A DNA stretch of 64,000 nt from Serratia ureilytica (GCF_013375155.1 NZ_JABXOF010000001.1:558001-622000); one strand, 5' to 3'. Shown: positions 1-8,500, numbered from the stretch's first letter. Notes: a model not told the origin generated them from the letters alone. Program-made: numbers and translations.

Positions 1-665
1 TTCTCAGCAGCTTTTGCGCCGATGCCAATATTGTAATTAATGGAACGCGCGTTATTTATCCGGAAAAAAACAAGGATGTTATCGTTCAGTTAGTCAACAA
101 TGGTGACGATCCGGCACTGGTGCAGGCATGGATTGATGACGGTGATATAAACTCGACGCCTGAAACGGCAAACGTGCCGTTCTTGTTATCCCCGCCGGTT
201 GTGAAAGTTGCCGGAAATAATGGCCAGCAATTACGCATACAAAAAATGAACGCTGCGCTTCCCGGCGATCGTGAGTCGGTATTTTATTTGAATGTGCTGG
301 ATATCCCGCCTACGCCGGAGAATTTGCAGGGCGTCAATACGCTGCAATTAGCCATCAAATCACGCATCAAGCTATTTTATCGCCCGGCAGGGTTAACCGG
401 CAGTGTCAATAACATCACCGACTTCATTGAACTCCAGGCGGCGGGGAAGGGATTTAAGGTTATCAACAAAGGCCCTTACTATTTTACGTTGGCCAATGTT
501 GATCAGAAAGGCAAAAAGAATCTGTTGGTCGATTCAGTGATGGTCGGGCCATATTCCAGCCTCTTTGCCCCGACCAAAGTTGGCGTGAGCCGGAATATTC
601 CCTACACCCTGCTCTATATCGACGACCTGGGGGCTTATAAATCTAAAGCCATTACAGCCCGCTAA
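1..665 (+). CDS. Periplasmic fimbrial chaperone (PapD/FimC family), 5' end cut by window
   Basis: The open frame runs in from the window edge, so the signal peptide and true start lie outside. The visible protein begins just before the G1 strand (GTRVIYPEKNKDVIVQLVN), the classic PapD-type edge strand that donates to pilus subunits. The PapD N-domain landmark PFLLSPPVVKV follows, then RIKLFYRP at the end of that domain and an Ig-like C-domain. It folds pilus subunits in the periplasm by donor-strand complementation and passes them to the usher encoded 14 bp downstream. The family is clear; the exact fimbrial type cannot be named because the major pilin is upstream of the window. Confidence 0.93.
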   Translation, partial: LSSFCADANIVINGTRVIYPEKNKDVIVQLVNNGDDPALVQAWIDDGDINSTPETANVPFLLSPPVVKVAGNNGQQLRIQKMNAALPGDRESVFYLNVLDIPPTPENLQGVNTLQLAIKSRIKLFYRPAGLTGSVNNITDFIELQAAGKGFKVINKGPYYFTLANVDQKGKKNLLVDSVMVGPYSSLFAPTKVGVSRNIPYTLLYIDDLGAYKSKAITAR

Positions 666-679
666 CGTGAAGAACGGCC

Positions 680-3175
680 ATGAAGCTTAAACTAAAATTG
701 CTTTCGATACTGACCGCATCTGTATTCATACCGTTAAATAAAGCATCGGCGATGAAATTCGACACTTCTCTATTGGCCGGTGCGTCCAGCGAATCCGATC
801 TGTCGCGTTTTTACCTCAATAATGACATGCCGGCAGGCACGCAAACGGTCGACGTGTATGTCAACCAGAGTTGGAAAGGGCGGTTCTTGTTGCAGTTCGG
901 CGAACATAAAGGCGATATTCGCATCGCCCATCGTGACGCCGCCCTGTTGGGCATCGATATGAGTCGTTTGTCCATCGGGGTGGACAAGGGGCCGATCCCC
1001 GTCCAAACGTTAGTGCAAGGAGGAAGGGCGGACTTCGATGTGGGGACGTTGAGCCTTAAGCTGACGGTGCCCCAGTCGCGAGTGATTCGCGCAGAGGCCG
1101 GCTATGTTGACGCCAAATTTTGGGATCGCGGCGTGCCTGCGTTGCTGCTGGCCTATAACGCCACCTATTACCACGTGCAGTCGTTGCAGGGCGACAAGGC
1201 GTCAAACGACGATTTCTATACCGGTTTGGAATCGGGGATCAATCTGGCGGGTTGGCAATTCAGAGACAGCAGCAATTTCCGCAGCAGTTCGCGGCAAGGC
1301 AGCGATTGGCAAAATAATACTCGCTATGTGCAGCGTGGCTTCGCCGCCATCAAATCGAACCTGACGATGGGCGATTTCTATTCGCCGGGTGATTTGTTCG
1401 ACTCGATTCGGGTGCGGGGCGGCGCTTTAGCCTCGGATATCAACATGCGGCCCAATTCGCAGCAGGGCTTTTCGCCGATAGTACGGGGCGTGGCGCAGAG
1501 CAATGCCCTGGTGAAAGTATTGCAAAACGGCAACCTCATCTATCAGGAGAACGTGCCGCCGGGCGCCTTTACGCTGGACAATATATTGCCGACCGGTTCT
1601 GCGGGGGATCTGTTGGTCGTGGTCAGGGAAGCCGACGGGCGGGAACAATCCTTTACCGTGCCGTTTTCCGCCGTTCCCAACATGTTGAAGCAGGGCGTCA
1701 GCAAATATGGCCTGGTGGCCGGTAAGGTCAATCAGGCGGATACCGACTATGCGCCCGCTTTCGTGCAGGGCACGCTGCAGTACGGCTTCAATAATCTGGT
1801 CACCGGTTACGCCGGTACGATCCTCAGCGAGGACTATCGCGCCTGGCTGCTGGGCAGTGGCTGGAATCTGCCGTTCGGCGCGGTATCCGTCGATGTGACT
1901 CAGGCCTCGACGCATTTGCAGGATCGCAACGAGAATGGGCAAAGTTTTCGGATCGCCTACAGCAAGTTTTTGGACGCTACCGCAACCAACTTCACGCTGG
2001 CGGCTTACCGTTATTCGACCAAAGGTTATTACAGTTTCAACGATGCCATCTACACCCATCAAGGCTACCGCGAGCGTGACAAGCGCTTTCACGATTATTG
2101 GAACGATCGGGATGACGATGAGCTTGCCCCGCTGGATTTGAATACCTGGGACGCCGTTCGCGCCGCTCGTCCGCGCAATACCTTCAATTTGAACCTGAAT
2201 CAGAGGCTCGCAGACGGGTGGGGCACGCTCTATTTCTCCGGCACCCAGCGCGACTATTGGTCGGATACGAATAAAAGCCGGGAATACCAGCTAGGGTATT
2301 CAAACGCCTTCGCGCGGGTCAGTTACAACATTTCCGCGAGTCGCGTGAGAAATTCCGATCGCAAAGAAGAGACGCGGTTTTATCTCTCTCTGAGCGTGCC
2401 GTTGTCGATGTTCGACAACAATGCCTATCTCAGCACCAGCTTATCCGCCACCGATTCGCACTATCAGCAAAGCTCGCTGAGCCTGAGCGGCAATGCGCTG
2501 GAGTCAAACCGTCTGAGTTATGCGCTTGCCGGCAGCAATCAAAGCGGCGGCAACAGCATGGCGAGCGTGAATGCCGCCTATCGCGCCAACGCGACGACCG
2601 TCGGCGGCTCCTACAGTGAATCATCAGACTATCGACAGTTGGGCATGAGCGCCCGCGGCAGCCTGGTGGCGATCCCTTGGCATTTGCTGGCGTCCAACGA
2701 AATGGGCAACACCATGATGGTGGTGGACGCGCCCAAGGCCAAAGGGCTGATGGTGAACGGCGACGAGAGCATCGTCACTAACGACGAAGGGCTGGCTTTG
2801 GTGCCTTACGCCACGCCTTACCGGCAAAACTCCGTGACATTGTCGGATACCGGCAACAGTTCCGGCGCCGAGATCGTCGGCAATATCGCCAACAGCGTGC
2901 CCTATGCCGGCGCCGTCAACTATTTGAGATTCGAAACCGATCGGCGTCGGCCTTATACGCTGCGCGCCTTTAAGCGCGGCAATAAGCCCCTGCCATTTGG
3001 TGCGGAGGTGGCGGATCAAAGCGGGCATGCCATTGGCTTCGTCGGGCAGGCCAGCGTCCTGTATCTGCGGGTGGAGCAGCAGCCAACGTCGCTGGAGGTC
3101 AGGCTGAATGACGGTGTCTGCAAGATTGAACGCCCGAAAATCTCGATGGACAGCGCAGCCAACACATGTCGATAA
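680..3175 (+). CDS. Outer membrane fimbrial usher (FimD/PapC family)
   Basis: 831 residues, the normal usher length. It has a signal peptide (about residues 1-24, ending NKASA), an N-terminal chaperone-binding domain (about 25-150, starting FDTSLLAG), a 24-strand beta-barrel interrupted by a plug, and C-terminal domains ending in Cys (NTCR). Usher hallmarks seen are YYHVQSLQG, FTLDNILPTGSAGDLLVVVREADG and the C-terminal segment RRPYTLRAFKRG. It secretes and assembles subunits delivered by the chaperone. It is co-transcribed with the chaperone (14 bp gap) and the adhesin (15 bp gap). Assignment is secure at family level. Confidence 0.96.
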   Translation: MKLKLKLLSILTASVFIPLNKASAMKFDTSLLAGASSESDLSRFYLNNDMPAGTQTVDVYVNQSWKGRFLLQFGEHKGDIRIAHRDAALLGIDMSRLSIGVDKGPIPVQTLVQGGRADFDVGTLSLKLTVPQSRVIRAEAGYVDAKFWDRGVPALLLAYNATYYHVQSLQGDKASNDDFYTGLESGINLAGWQFRDSSNFRSSSRQGSDWQNNTRYVQRGFAAIKSNLTMGDFYSPGDLFDSIRVRGGALASDINMRPNSQQGFSPIVRGVAQSNALVKVLQNGNLIYQENVPPGAFTLDNILPTGSAGDLLVVVREADGREQSFTVPFSAVPNMLKQGVSKYGLVAGKVNQADTDYAPAFVQGTLQYGFNNLVTGYAGTILSEDYRAWLLGSGWNLPFGAVSVDVTQASTHLQDRNENGQSFRIAYSKFLDATATNFTLAAYRYSTKGYYSFNDAIYTHQGYRERDKRFHDYWNDRDDDELAPLDLNTWDAVRAARPRNTFNLNLNQRLADGWGTLYFSGTQRDYWSDTNKSREYQLGYSNAFARVSYNISASRVRNSDRKEETRFYLSLSVPLSMFDNNAYLSTSLSATDSHYQQSSLSLSGNALESNRLSYALAGSNQSGGNSMASVNAAYRANATTVGGSYSESSDYRQLGMSARGSLVAIPWHLLASNEMGNTMMVVDAPKAKGLMVNGDESIVTNDEGLALVPYATPYRQNSVTLSDTGNSSGAEIVGNIANSVPYAGAVNYLRFETDRRRPYTLRAFKRGNKPLPFGAEVADQSGHAIGFVGQASVLYLRVEQQPTSLEVRLNDGVCKIERPKISMDSAANTCR

Positions 3176-3190
3176 AAGGATAATTACACC

Positions 3191-4255
3191 ATGCTCAGGA
3201 TACTCGCACTGACCCTGTCCCTGTTGTTCAGCGGTTACAGTTACGCTTCATGCTACGGCAACGGCATCCAATATGCGCCGCCTATCTACGTCGATTTGTC
3301 GGATAAGCTCAGCGATAAAACCCCGGTCTGGGAAGGCAGTTTTTATACGCAATACAGCGGTTCATTCAGTTGTTCAACCTCGAGCAGCGAATTCGGCTAT
3401 ACGCGCATCCTGTCAACCGACAGCACAAAGGCGACCATTCTGGGATTCAACAACGGTAAATATTGGATACGCGCTGAAATAACCAACGACATCGCCAACA
3501 AAAAACTTAGCGGTTGGGGATCGCACTCCGCTTCGGAATTGAATCAGCCGATGAATATTCGTTTCAGTCTGGTCAGCAAGACGGGCACATCGATACCCGG
3601 CGACACGGTTAGCCTTAAGGACGTGATGTTCGTGACCGATCTGAGCGGGATGTCCTTGCTGGAGATCATTTTGTGGCCCGCCAAGCAGTTGGTGAAGATT
3701 TTGACCTGGCTGCTCAACGGTTTCAATTGGCCTTACGATCAGCGCGACATGTACGGGCAGCCGATGACCATCAAGTATGCGCCCAAGATGACGACCTGCA
3801 CTTTCGACAATGCCGGCCTGGCGGTGAAGTTGCCGACGCTGGGGATATCGCAGATTACTCAGGGGGCGCAAAATGGCCTGACGCCCTTTACGCTGAATTT
3901 CAGCTGCCAGAATCGGCAAAGTGGCGGCACGGCCGATCGGGATATCAATATGTTTTTATCCAGCAATAATCTGTTGTCTTCGGATAATACGGTTTTGATT
4001 GATAAAAGCGCTGAGGCGGCAAAAGGCATTGGCATCCGGCTGGTCAAGACGGCTTCGCCGAATAATCCCGTCACGCTGTCGCTTTCCAGCGTGACGCCAG
4101 GCGCGGCGACTTCATTATTTCACGTGGGAACCGGCAATGCCTTGGATGCGCAATTTTCCATCGGCATGGCGGCCTATTATTATCCTTACAGCCCCACCGC
4201 AATGAGCAGCGGGGGAATTAACACATCGGCTACGCTTAACATTATATATAAATAA
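3191..4255 (+). CDS. Fimbrial tip adhesin / minor subunit
   Basis: 354 residues with a signal peptide (residues 1-19, cleavage near SYA-SC). The length is about twice that of a pilin, as in two-domain tip adhesins: an N-terminal binding domain (about 20-200) and a C-terminal pilin domain (about 205-354). The pilin domain has the paired cysteines typical of pilins (near TTCTFD and NFSCQN) and ends in an alternating beta-strand (SATLNIIYK) used for chaperone and donor-strand contact. It follows the usher after an AAGGA ribosome binding site. The receptor cannot be predicted from sequence. Confidence 0.85.
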   Translation: MLRILALTLSLLFSGYSYASCYGNGIQYAPPIYVDLSDKLSDKTPVWEGSFYTQYSGSFSCSTSSSEFGYTRILSTDSTKATILGFNNGKYWIRAEITNDIANKKLSGWGSHSASELNQPMNIRFSLVSKTGTSIPGDTVSLKDVMFVTDLSGMSLLEIILWPAKQLVKILTWLLNGFNWPYDQRDMYGQPMTIKYAPKMTTCTFDNAGLAVKLPTLGISQITQGAQNGLTPFTLNFSCQNRQSGGTADRDINMFLSSNNLLSSDNTVLIDKSAEAAKGIGIRLVKTASPNNPVTLSLSSVTPGAATSLFHVGTGNALDAQFSIGMAAYYYPYSPTAMSSGGINTSATLNIIYK

Positions 4256-4391
4256 TTCTTTTGTTATTTTTAATAATAAAAAACAGGTTGCCACATATAA
4301 GAAAAATCTTAACATGGTAATTGGTGGCGAATATTATTTGCTTGAATAATATTGGTGTTTAATCCGGATCTCTATGTTGAGGATGAATTGT

Positions 4392-4916
4392 ATGACGGAA
4401 CAAATCCAGATCGGTGTCAAAGTGGAAAAATCGCTAAAAGATGAGGTTGACGTCATTCTTCGCGGTTTGGATATTAAGCCGACGACGGCGATAAATGGGC
4501 TTTATCAATATATCTCGCAGCATGGAGAGCTCCCTTTTGTCATATCAACCAGCGTGAAAACACCGAAGGATATCGCCGGCGGGTTGTTCAAGAACCTGTT
4601 TTCCTTACAAAGCACGCTCAGCGTTTTCCTGGATAAAGTGCAAATGAAGCGGTGTGTCAGCAGGGAGGAAGTATTGATTGTGCTCGATATATTGCGCGAT
4701 TTTATCGTTGGTTTTCGCCAAAGCGCGCAATATCTCGGCGCTTCGCCTTTCGGTCGGCGCGTAGTTTGGAAGGATGCCGTATGCGCCGTCGAGAGTATTC
4801 ATGAAATTCTAGATAATAACGTGAAATACAGTGAAGATGGCATTATGAGTTTGGATGAAAAATACCTTTCATCGCTGTCCGCATTGCTGATCTCATTATG
4901 TTCTTCACTTAAGTAA
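4392..4916 (+). CDS. RelB/DinJ-like ribbon-helix-helix protein with long C-terminal extension
   Basis: Residues 1-46 look like a RelB/DinJ antitoxin DNA-binding domain: a short beta-strand (IQIGVKVEKSL), two helices with the pattern EVDVILRGLDIKPTTAINGLYQY, and the family ending GELPFVI. About 125 further residues, mostly helical, follow (IAGGLFKNLF ... SALLISLCSSLK); I recognise no domain there. No RelE/YafQ toxin is adjacent. The start at 4392 is chosen because GAGG at 4379-4382 sits nine bases upstream; ATGs at 4374 and 4383 lack a site. It lies 136 bp after the adhesin gene and before a LuxR-type gene, so a role as a fimbrial regulator is inferred from position. Confidence 0.7.
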   Translation: MTEQIQIGVKVEKSLKDEVDVILRGLDIKPTTAINGLYQYISQHGELPFVISTSVKTPKDIAGGLFKNLFSLQSTLSVFLDKVQMKRCVSREEVLIVLDILRDFIVGFRQSAQYLGASPFGRRVVWKDAVCAVESIHEILDNNVKYSEDGIMSLDEKYLSSLSALLISLCSSLK

Positions 4917-4948
4917 GTCGGACCAATAAAGTTAATTGACATGACTGC

Positions 4949-4978
4949 CATGGGGGCGTTGTTAAAAACGCGCCCATG
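4949..4978 (+). promoter_or_regulatory. 5' UTR stem-loop before the LuxR-type gene
   Basis: CATGGG (4949-4954) pairs with CCCATG (4973-4978) and GCGTT (4956-4960) with AACGC (4967-4971), with one G-G mismatch between the two helices. The hairpin ends 23 bases before the GTG start at 5002 and has no T-run after it, so it is not an ordinary terminator. A TTGACA hexamer lies just upstream (4936-4941). It could control translation, or be an operator; the sequence alone does not decide. Confidence 0.45.
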
Positions 4979-5001
4979 ACAAATAGCAATGGGGTGATCC
5001 T

Positions 5002-5523
5002 GTGCGAGTGGCTATATTTTCTGATGATTACTATTTATTCTATGGCATATCGCAGATCTTAATGTCGTTGGAGGGCGTTGAAGTTATGGGTCTGCATTCA
5101 TCTGCACGCCGTGGATTACATGCCATGTATTGTCATGCAGAAGTGGTCATCGTCTCTTTCTCGTCTATCTGTCGGGTTATGAATTTCTTATCGCATATTA
5201 TCGACAGGCCTGACAATACGATCGTCTTAACCGGCGTGGAAACGCCGCGACTGGCGAATTTTAACTGCCTGAAAAAAAACATCGGTCTTACGACGTTCGT
5301 TGAGGCAATAAAAATGTTCACCGCGAGCTGCAAAGGGCAGAGCCTGTCGCCGCGCGAGCTTTCGGTGTTGGCCATGCTGCTGGCGGGAAAACCGAATACC
5401 GGCGTCGCTAAGGCGTTGGGCATTTCCGAGAAAACCGTCAGCCAGCATAAAATGAACGCCATGCGTAAATTGGAAATCGAACGTTTTCACCAATTTATTG
5501 TTGCGGCAGATGAGCGAGTGTAA
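5002..5523 (+). CDS. LuxR/FixJ-type regulator with degenerate receiver domain
   Basis: 173 residues. The C-terminal part (about 112-173) is a LuxR/FixJ helix-turn-helix: LSPRELSVLAMLLAGKPNTGVAKALGI then SEKTVSQHKMNAMRKL. The N-terminal part has receiver-like topology and keeps the acidic pair (FSDD), but the strand that should carry the phospho-Asp reads VVIVSFSS, with Ser in its place. Phosphorylation-independent control is therefore likely. The start is GTG at 5002 with GGGG seven bases upstream. Its position behind a fimbrial operon and an RHH gene suggests fimbrial gene control, as for FimZ/RcsB-like proteins elsewhere. Confidence 0.8.
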   Translation: MRVAIFSDDYYLFYGISQILMSLEGVEVMGLHSSARRGLHAMYCHAEVVIVSFSSICRVMNFLSHIIDRPDNTIVLTGVETPRLANFNCLKKNIGLTTFVEAIKMFTASCKGQSLSPRELSVLAMLLAGKPNTGVAKALGISEKTVSQHKMNAMRKLEIERFHQFIVAADERV

Positions 5524-5571
5524 GCGTGATGCCGTTGGCAGAGTGAGCGCCGTCTGATGCCAGAGTAAAAT

Positions 5572-5592
5572 AAACCCGCCGAAGCGGGTTTT
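5572..5592. terminator. Bidirectional terminator between luxR-type gene and nucA
   Basis: AACCCGC (5573-5579), loop CGAA, GCGGGTT (5584-5590) with T-rich flanks on both strands. It lies between two convergent genes and fits rho-independent termination for both. Confidence 0.8.
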
Positions 5593-5596
5593 CCCG

Positions 5597-6397
5597 TCAG
5601 TTTTTGCAGCCCATCAACTCCGGCAGAACGCCGGGCTTGTTCTTCAGCGAAGCCTGTACGTCGTCCGGCAGACCAGCCCAGATGATCAGGCCGGTGCGTT
5701 TCTCGATCTCGTCCACCGTCACGCGGAATTGGCAAAAATCGGCGCCCTTCGGCGTGTTTTGATCGAATAGGAAAGCGGCATAGTGGTTCACCGCCGGGCT
5801 GTTGTTGATGAAAATCACCTTCCAGTAGGCGCTGGGGATAGTGTGCGCTTTCTGGGTGCCCGGCAGTTTGCCCATATCGCGTTCATACAGCGGCCCGGTC
5901 ACGGTATAGACCGAAGAGATGTCTGCGCGATCGATCAGCTTGCGCTCCTGATCTTCCAGCCGCGCCCAGGCGCCCTGGTTCAGGTCGGACTTTTGCGGCG
6001 TGATGTTGGACAGGTAGTTCAGCGATTCCCAGTCGGAAACGCCGGCCAACGAGGCCAGCGGCGCCTGATGGCCGCGATCGACCTTCAGCGCCGCGTTGGC
6101 GCCGGTGTAATCGGCAGGGGCCAGGGTATCTGCCGGATTGAGAGCCGGGTCGGTTTTCCAGTTGCGCGTCTTGCCGCTGGCCGGCGTGTCTTTGGTGATG
6201 TGATAGGCCACCCAGTTGGCGAATTTGGTGGTGCTGTTATTGTTCAACGTATAAGCATGACGCACGATCGACACATTGCTGCTGCCGCCGGTCGGGCAGC
6301 CAACCGCGCAGTTGTCGATAGATTCGAGCGTCTCGGCCGACGCCTGTGCGGCGAACAGCAGGGCGGCCAGGGCCAACATCTTGTTGTTAAAGCGCAT
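5597..6397 (-). CDS. nucA: Secreted non-specific DNA/RNA endonuclease (Serratia nuclease)
   Basis: 266-residue precursor, nearly identical to the well-known S. marcescens extracellular nuclease. It has a 21-residue signal peptide (ending AQASA), then the mature DNA/RNA non-specific endonuclease domain. Catalytic residues are visible in precursor numbering: the DRGH motif with R108 and H110 (H89 of the mature enzyme), N140 and E148 (Mg2+ site). The disulfide cysteines (C30/C34 and the C-terminal pair) are present. It cuts single- and double-stranded DNA and RNA outside the cell. I start at the second ATG (6397), eight bases after GAGG and giving the known 266-residue length; an in-frame ATG at 6403 is too close to the ribosome site. 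A LexA box and a TGT-N12-ACA site lie upstream. Confidence 0.98.
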   Translation of the reverse strand: MRFNNKMLALAALLFAAQASAETLESIDNCAVGCPTGGSSNVSIVRHAYTLNNNSTTKFANWVAYHITKDTPASGKTRNWKTDPALNPADTLAPADYTGANAALKVDRGHQAPLASLAGVSDWESLNYLSNITPQKSDLNQGAWARLEDQERKLIDRADISSVYTVTGPLYERDMGKLPGTQKAHTIPSAYWKVIFINNSPAVNHYAAFLFDQNTPKGADFCQFRVTVDEIEKRTGLIIWAGLPDDVQASLKNKPGVLPELMGCKN

Positions 6398-6424
6398 ATT
6401 CATATCCTCAATAAGTTAAAAAAA

Positions 6425-6444
6425 TACTGTATATATTTACAGTA
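6425..6444 (-). promoter_or_regulatory. LexA (SOS) box upstream of nucA
   Basis: TACTGTATATATTTACAGTA matches the enterobacterial LexA operator consensus (CTGT-N8-ACAG) with perfectly symmetric TACTGT/ACAGTA arms. It lies 28 bases upstream of the nucA start codon, where LexA would block transcription. SOS control of the S. marcescens nuclease fits what I know of this gene. Confidence 0.88.
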
Positions 6445-6500
6445 AATTAAACTTATCGCAGTGAAACGAATACAACAATGCAACACATTCATGTTGTGAA

Positions 6501-6518
6501 TGTGTCAGTCATGGTACA
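6501..6518 (-). promoter_or_regulatory. TGT-N12-ACA site, candidate NucC/Ogr activator site for nucA
   Basis: TGTGTCAGTCATGGTACA has the exact TGT-N12-ACA dyad recognised by the P2 Ogr/Delta family. NucC of S. marcescens, an Ogr homologue from a cryptic prophage, is known to activate nucA. The site is about 100 bases upstream of the start codon. An adjacent perfect inverted repeat, ACACATTC-N7-GAATGTGT (6483-6505), overlaps its left end. No nucC is in this window. Confidence 0.65.
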
Positions 6519-6548
6519 GCGATACTGCACGTTAAAGTCGGCAGAAAT

Positions 6549-6575
6549 AAAAGCGGCGTCCAACAGACGCCGTTT
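6549..6575 (-). terminator. Terminator after the 115-residue hypothetical gene
   Basis: CGGCGTC (6554-6560), loop CAACA, GACGCCG (6566-6572). Read on the minus strand the hairpin is followed by CTTTTATTT, fitting termination of the gene ending at 6586. Confidence 0.7.
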
Positions 6576-6585
6576 CAAAAGGGGG

Positions 6586-6933
6586 TTATTCCAGCAGGTC
6601 GTTGACCGTGCGGCGAACGTAGTGCGTCATCTGCGCCAGATCGTCCGGTGATACCGGCCCGCCGCCGGCGCGCACCACCTGCTGCTCAATTTGGGCGATC
6701 TCTTGCTCGACCTTGTTGGCGATCTGCACTTTGACTATCTTGTCCACCGAAGACAGCAGCACCTTCAATACCACTTTCAACGCGATGTTTTCGCAGAACG
6801 AGTCGTAGTGATGAACCGGCGGCGGCGGGGCCGGAGCCGGCTCGGGCGCGCGCGGAGCCAGAGCTTTGAAGCTGTCTACATTTTCAATAATAAGATCCAT
6901 GTCTCTTATTAGTTCATCAAAATCTTTAGACAC
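6586..6933 (-). CDS. Hypothetical protein with proline-rich linker
   Basis: 115 residues; not recognised. The N-terminal helix (residues 1-25, DFDELIRDMDLIIENVDSF) is acidic and amphipathic. It is followed by a Pro/Ala linker (about 29-40, APEPAPAPPPP), then a helical region with heptad-like hydrophobics (ALKVVLKVLLSSVDKIVKVQ, about 50-75) and a C-terminal helix ending VNDLLE. There is no signal peptide or membrane segment. It is a single gene between nucA and wrbA with its own terminator. The short helical layout suggests a small oligomer or adaptor, but no function can be assigned. Confidence 0.65.
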   Translation of the reverse strand: MSKDFDELIRDMDLIIENVDSFKALAPRAPEPAPAPPPPVHHYDSFCENIALKVVLKVLLSSVDKIVKVQIANKVEQEIAQIEQQVVRAGGGPVSPDDLAQMTHYVRRTVNDLLE

Positions 6934-6969
6934 TGACTTATTCCCTTCGCTGTGCGCAAAAAACAGAAC

Positions 6970-7005
6970 GCCCGTCCTCGGGCTGAAAGCCGATGAGCGA
7001 CGGGC
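6970..7005. other. Long imperfect hairpin between two minus-strand genes
   Basis: GCCCGTC (6970-6976) pairs with GACGGGC (6999-7005), and the enclosed CTCGGGCT / AGCCGATGAG extends the stem with a G-T pair and a small bulge. It lies in the 203-bp gap between the hypothetical gene (start 6933) and wrbA (end 7137). It has no clear T-run and could be a leader structure or a weak terminator of wrbA. Confidence 0.4.
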
Positions 7006-7136
7006 AGAACGAATTCGGGCCTGGCCTTCAGACGCTGAATGGCCGGGGGAGGGGCATTCTAACCTTGCGGCGGGTCGGCAACAAGATGGGGCCGTGCGAA
7101 TGCGCGGCCCTTTGAATCACGGGTGCAGGAGGGCGA

Positions 7137-7736
7137 TTAACTTTTCAGCTTGGCGGTGATTTTCGCCACGTGCTCGCCCTGATAGCGGGCAATGGTCAGC
7201 TCTTCGTTGCTCGGCTGTCGCGAACCGTCGGCGCCGGCGATAGTGGTCGCACCATAGGGGGTGCCCCCGCGCACCTGCGAAACGTCAAACAGCTCCGGCG
7301 TCGCATAGCCGATCGGCACGATGATGAAGCCGTGGTGCGCCAGCGTGGTCCAGGTCGAACTGATGGTTTGCTCCTGGCCGCCGCCGGTGCCGGTGGAGGA
7401 AAATACGCTGCCCACCTTGCCGTACAGCGCGCCGGAAGCCCACAGGCCGCCGGTCTGATCGAGGAAGGTGCGCATCTGTCCGGCCATGTTGCCGAAGCGG
7501 GTCGGCGTACCGAAGATAATGCCATCATAGTCCGCCAGCTCTTGCGGGGTGGCGACCGGCGCCTGCTGGTGTTGTTTGCCCCCGGCCTTGGCGAAGGCTT
7601 CCGGCGTCATGGTTTCCGGCACGCGTTTGACCGTTACGTCCACGTTATCGACCCGATTCGCCCCTTCGGCCACCGCCTGCGCCAGGCGTTCGATGTGGCC
7701 GTACATTGAGTAATAAAGCACCAACAGTTTCGTCAT
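7137..7736 (-). CDS. wrbA: NAD(P)H:quinone oxidoreductase, WrbA flavodoxin-like
   Basis: 199 residues, the usual WrbA length (about 198). It begins with the flavodoxin FMN-phosphate loop ([15 protein letters not shown]). The segments [25 protein letters not shown] and [12 protein letters not shown] are highly characteristic of WrbA tetramers, and PYGATTIAG follows near the C terminus. It reduces quinones by two electrons with FMN, protecting against quinone redox cycling. Single gene, minus strand. Confidence 0.95.
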   Translation of the reverse strand: MTKLLVLYYSMYGHIERLAQAVAEGANRVDNVDVTVKRVPETMTPEAFAKAGGKQHQQAPVATPQELADYDGIIFGTPTRFGNMAGQMRTFLDQTGGLWASGALYGKVGSVFSSTGTGGGQEQTISSTWTTLAHHGFIIVPIGYATPELFDVSQVRGGTPYGATTIAGADGSRQPSNEELTIARYQGEHVAKITAKLKS

Positions 7737-7814
7737 GTTTCGTACTCCCGCTCAGATGATTAACAAAAACCCCTGATAAGCATAGAAGCGAATGACGAAC
7801 TTGGCGTCGTGGCG

Positions 7815-8432
7815 TTACCTGATGCCGGCGATCGCCAACAGGGCGCCAAAGACAATCAGCAGCCCGCCAAAGGTGCGATCGATGCCGCGGCGCAAACGCA
7901 AAAAGCGTGCATTGACGCCCGGCGCGGAAAACAGCAGCGCGACGGCGGCGAACCAGAATACATGGACGGCGGCGATAAAGAGGCCATAGCCGATCTGTAC
8001 GCCGAGCGCGGTGTGGGGAGAGACCACCTGCATGAACAGACTGACGATGAAGATGGTGGTTTTCGGGTTTAACGCGTTGGTGAGAAAGCCGGTTTTCAGG
8101 GCGGCGAGATCGCTGATGGCGGCCGGCGTCGTGGTGGGCGCGGCGTCGTGATGGGTTGCGTTGCGCAGCAGCGTAAAGCCGAGGTAGATCAGGTAGGCGG
8201 CGCCGATGCCTTTGAGCAGGTTAAACAACCAGGGCGACTGTTGGATCAACACGCCGACGCCAATCAGCGTATAGCTGACATGGATCAGTACGCCGGCGCC
8301 AATGCCGCAGGCGGTGAAGATGCCGGCGCGGCGGGAGAGCAGCAGGCTGTTGCGCGAGACCATGGCGAAATCCGGCCCGGGGCTGATTACAGCGAGTAAA
8401 GTAATGGTGACGACAGCGATGAGTTCAGTCAT
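7815..8432 (-). CDS. LysE/RhtB family amino-acid or metabolite exporter
   Basis: 205 residues with the LysE/RhtB pattern: about six hydrophobic segments and the conserved N-terminal motif SPGPDFAMVSRNSLLLSRRAGI (about residues 18-39). The start at 8432 is chosen because AAGGA lies five to nine bases upstream; an in-frame ATG at 8552 would overlap the divergent LysR gene. Members export amino acids such as threonine, homoserine lactone or lysine; the substrate here is unknown. The LysR gene starts 68 bp away in the opposite direction and is the probable regulator. Confidence 0.9.
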   Translation of the reverse strand: MTELIAVVTITLLAVISPGPDFAMVSRNSLLLSRRAGIFTACGIGAGVLIHVSYTLIGVGVLIQQSPWLFNLLKGIGAAYLIYLGFTLLRNATHHDAAPTTTPAAISDLAALKTGFLTNALNPKTTIFIVSLFMQVVSPHTALGVQIGYGLFIAAVHVFWFAAVALLFSAPGVNARFLRLRRGIDRTFGGLLIVFGALLAIAGIR

Positions 8433-8500
8433 AGTTATCCTTGCGATGTTTATCAATAGAGTGACTGATTTATAAGAGTAATTTTTCTCGGTGACAAACG

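Noticed and set aside
4392-4916. Type II toxin-antitoxin system
   Set aside because: Only the antitoxin-like DNA-binding domain is present; no toxin gene of the RelE/YafQ type is adjacent.
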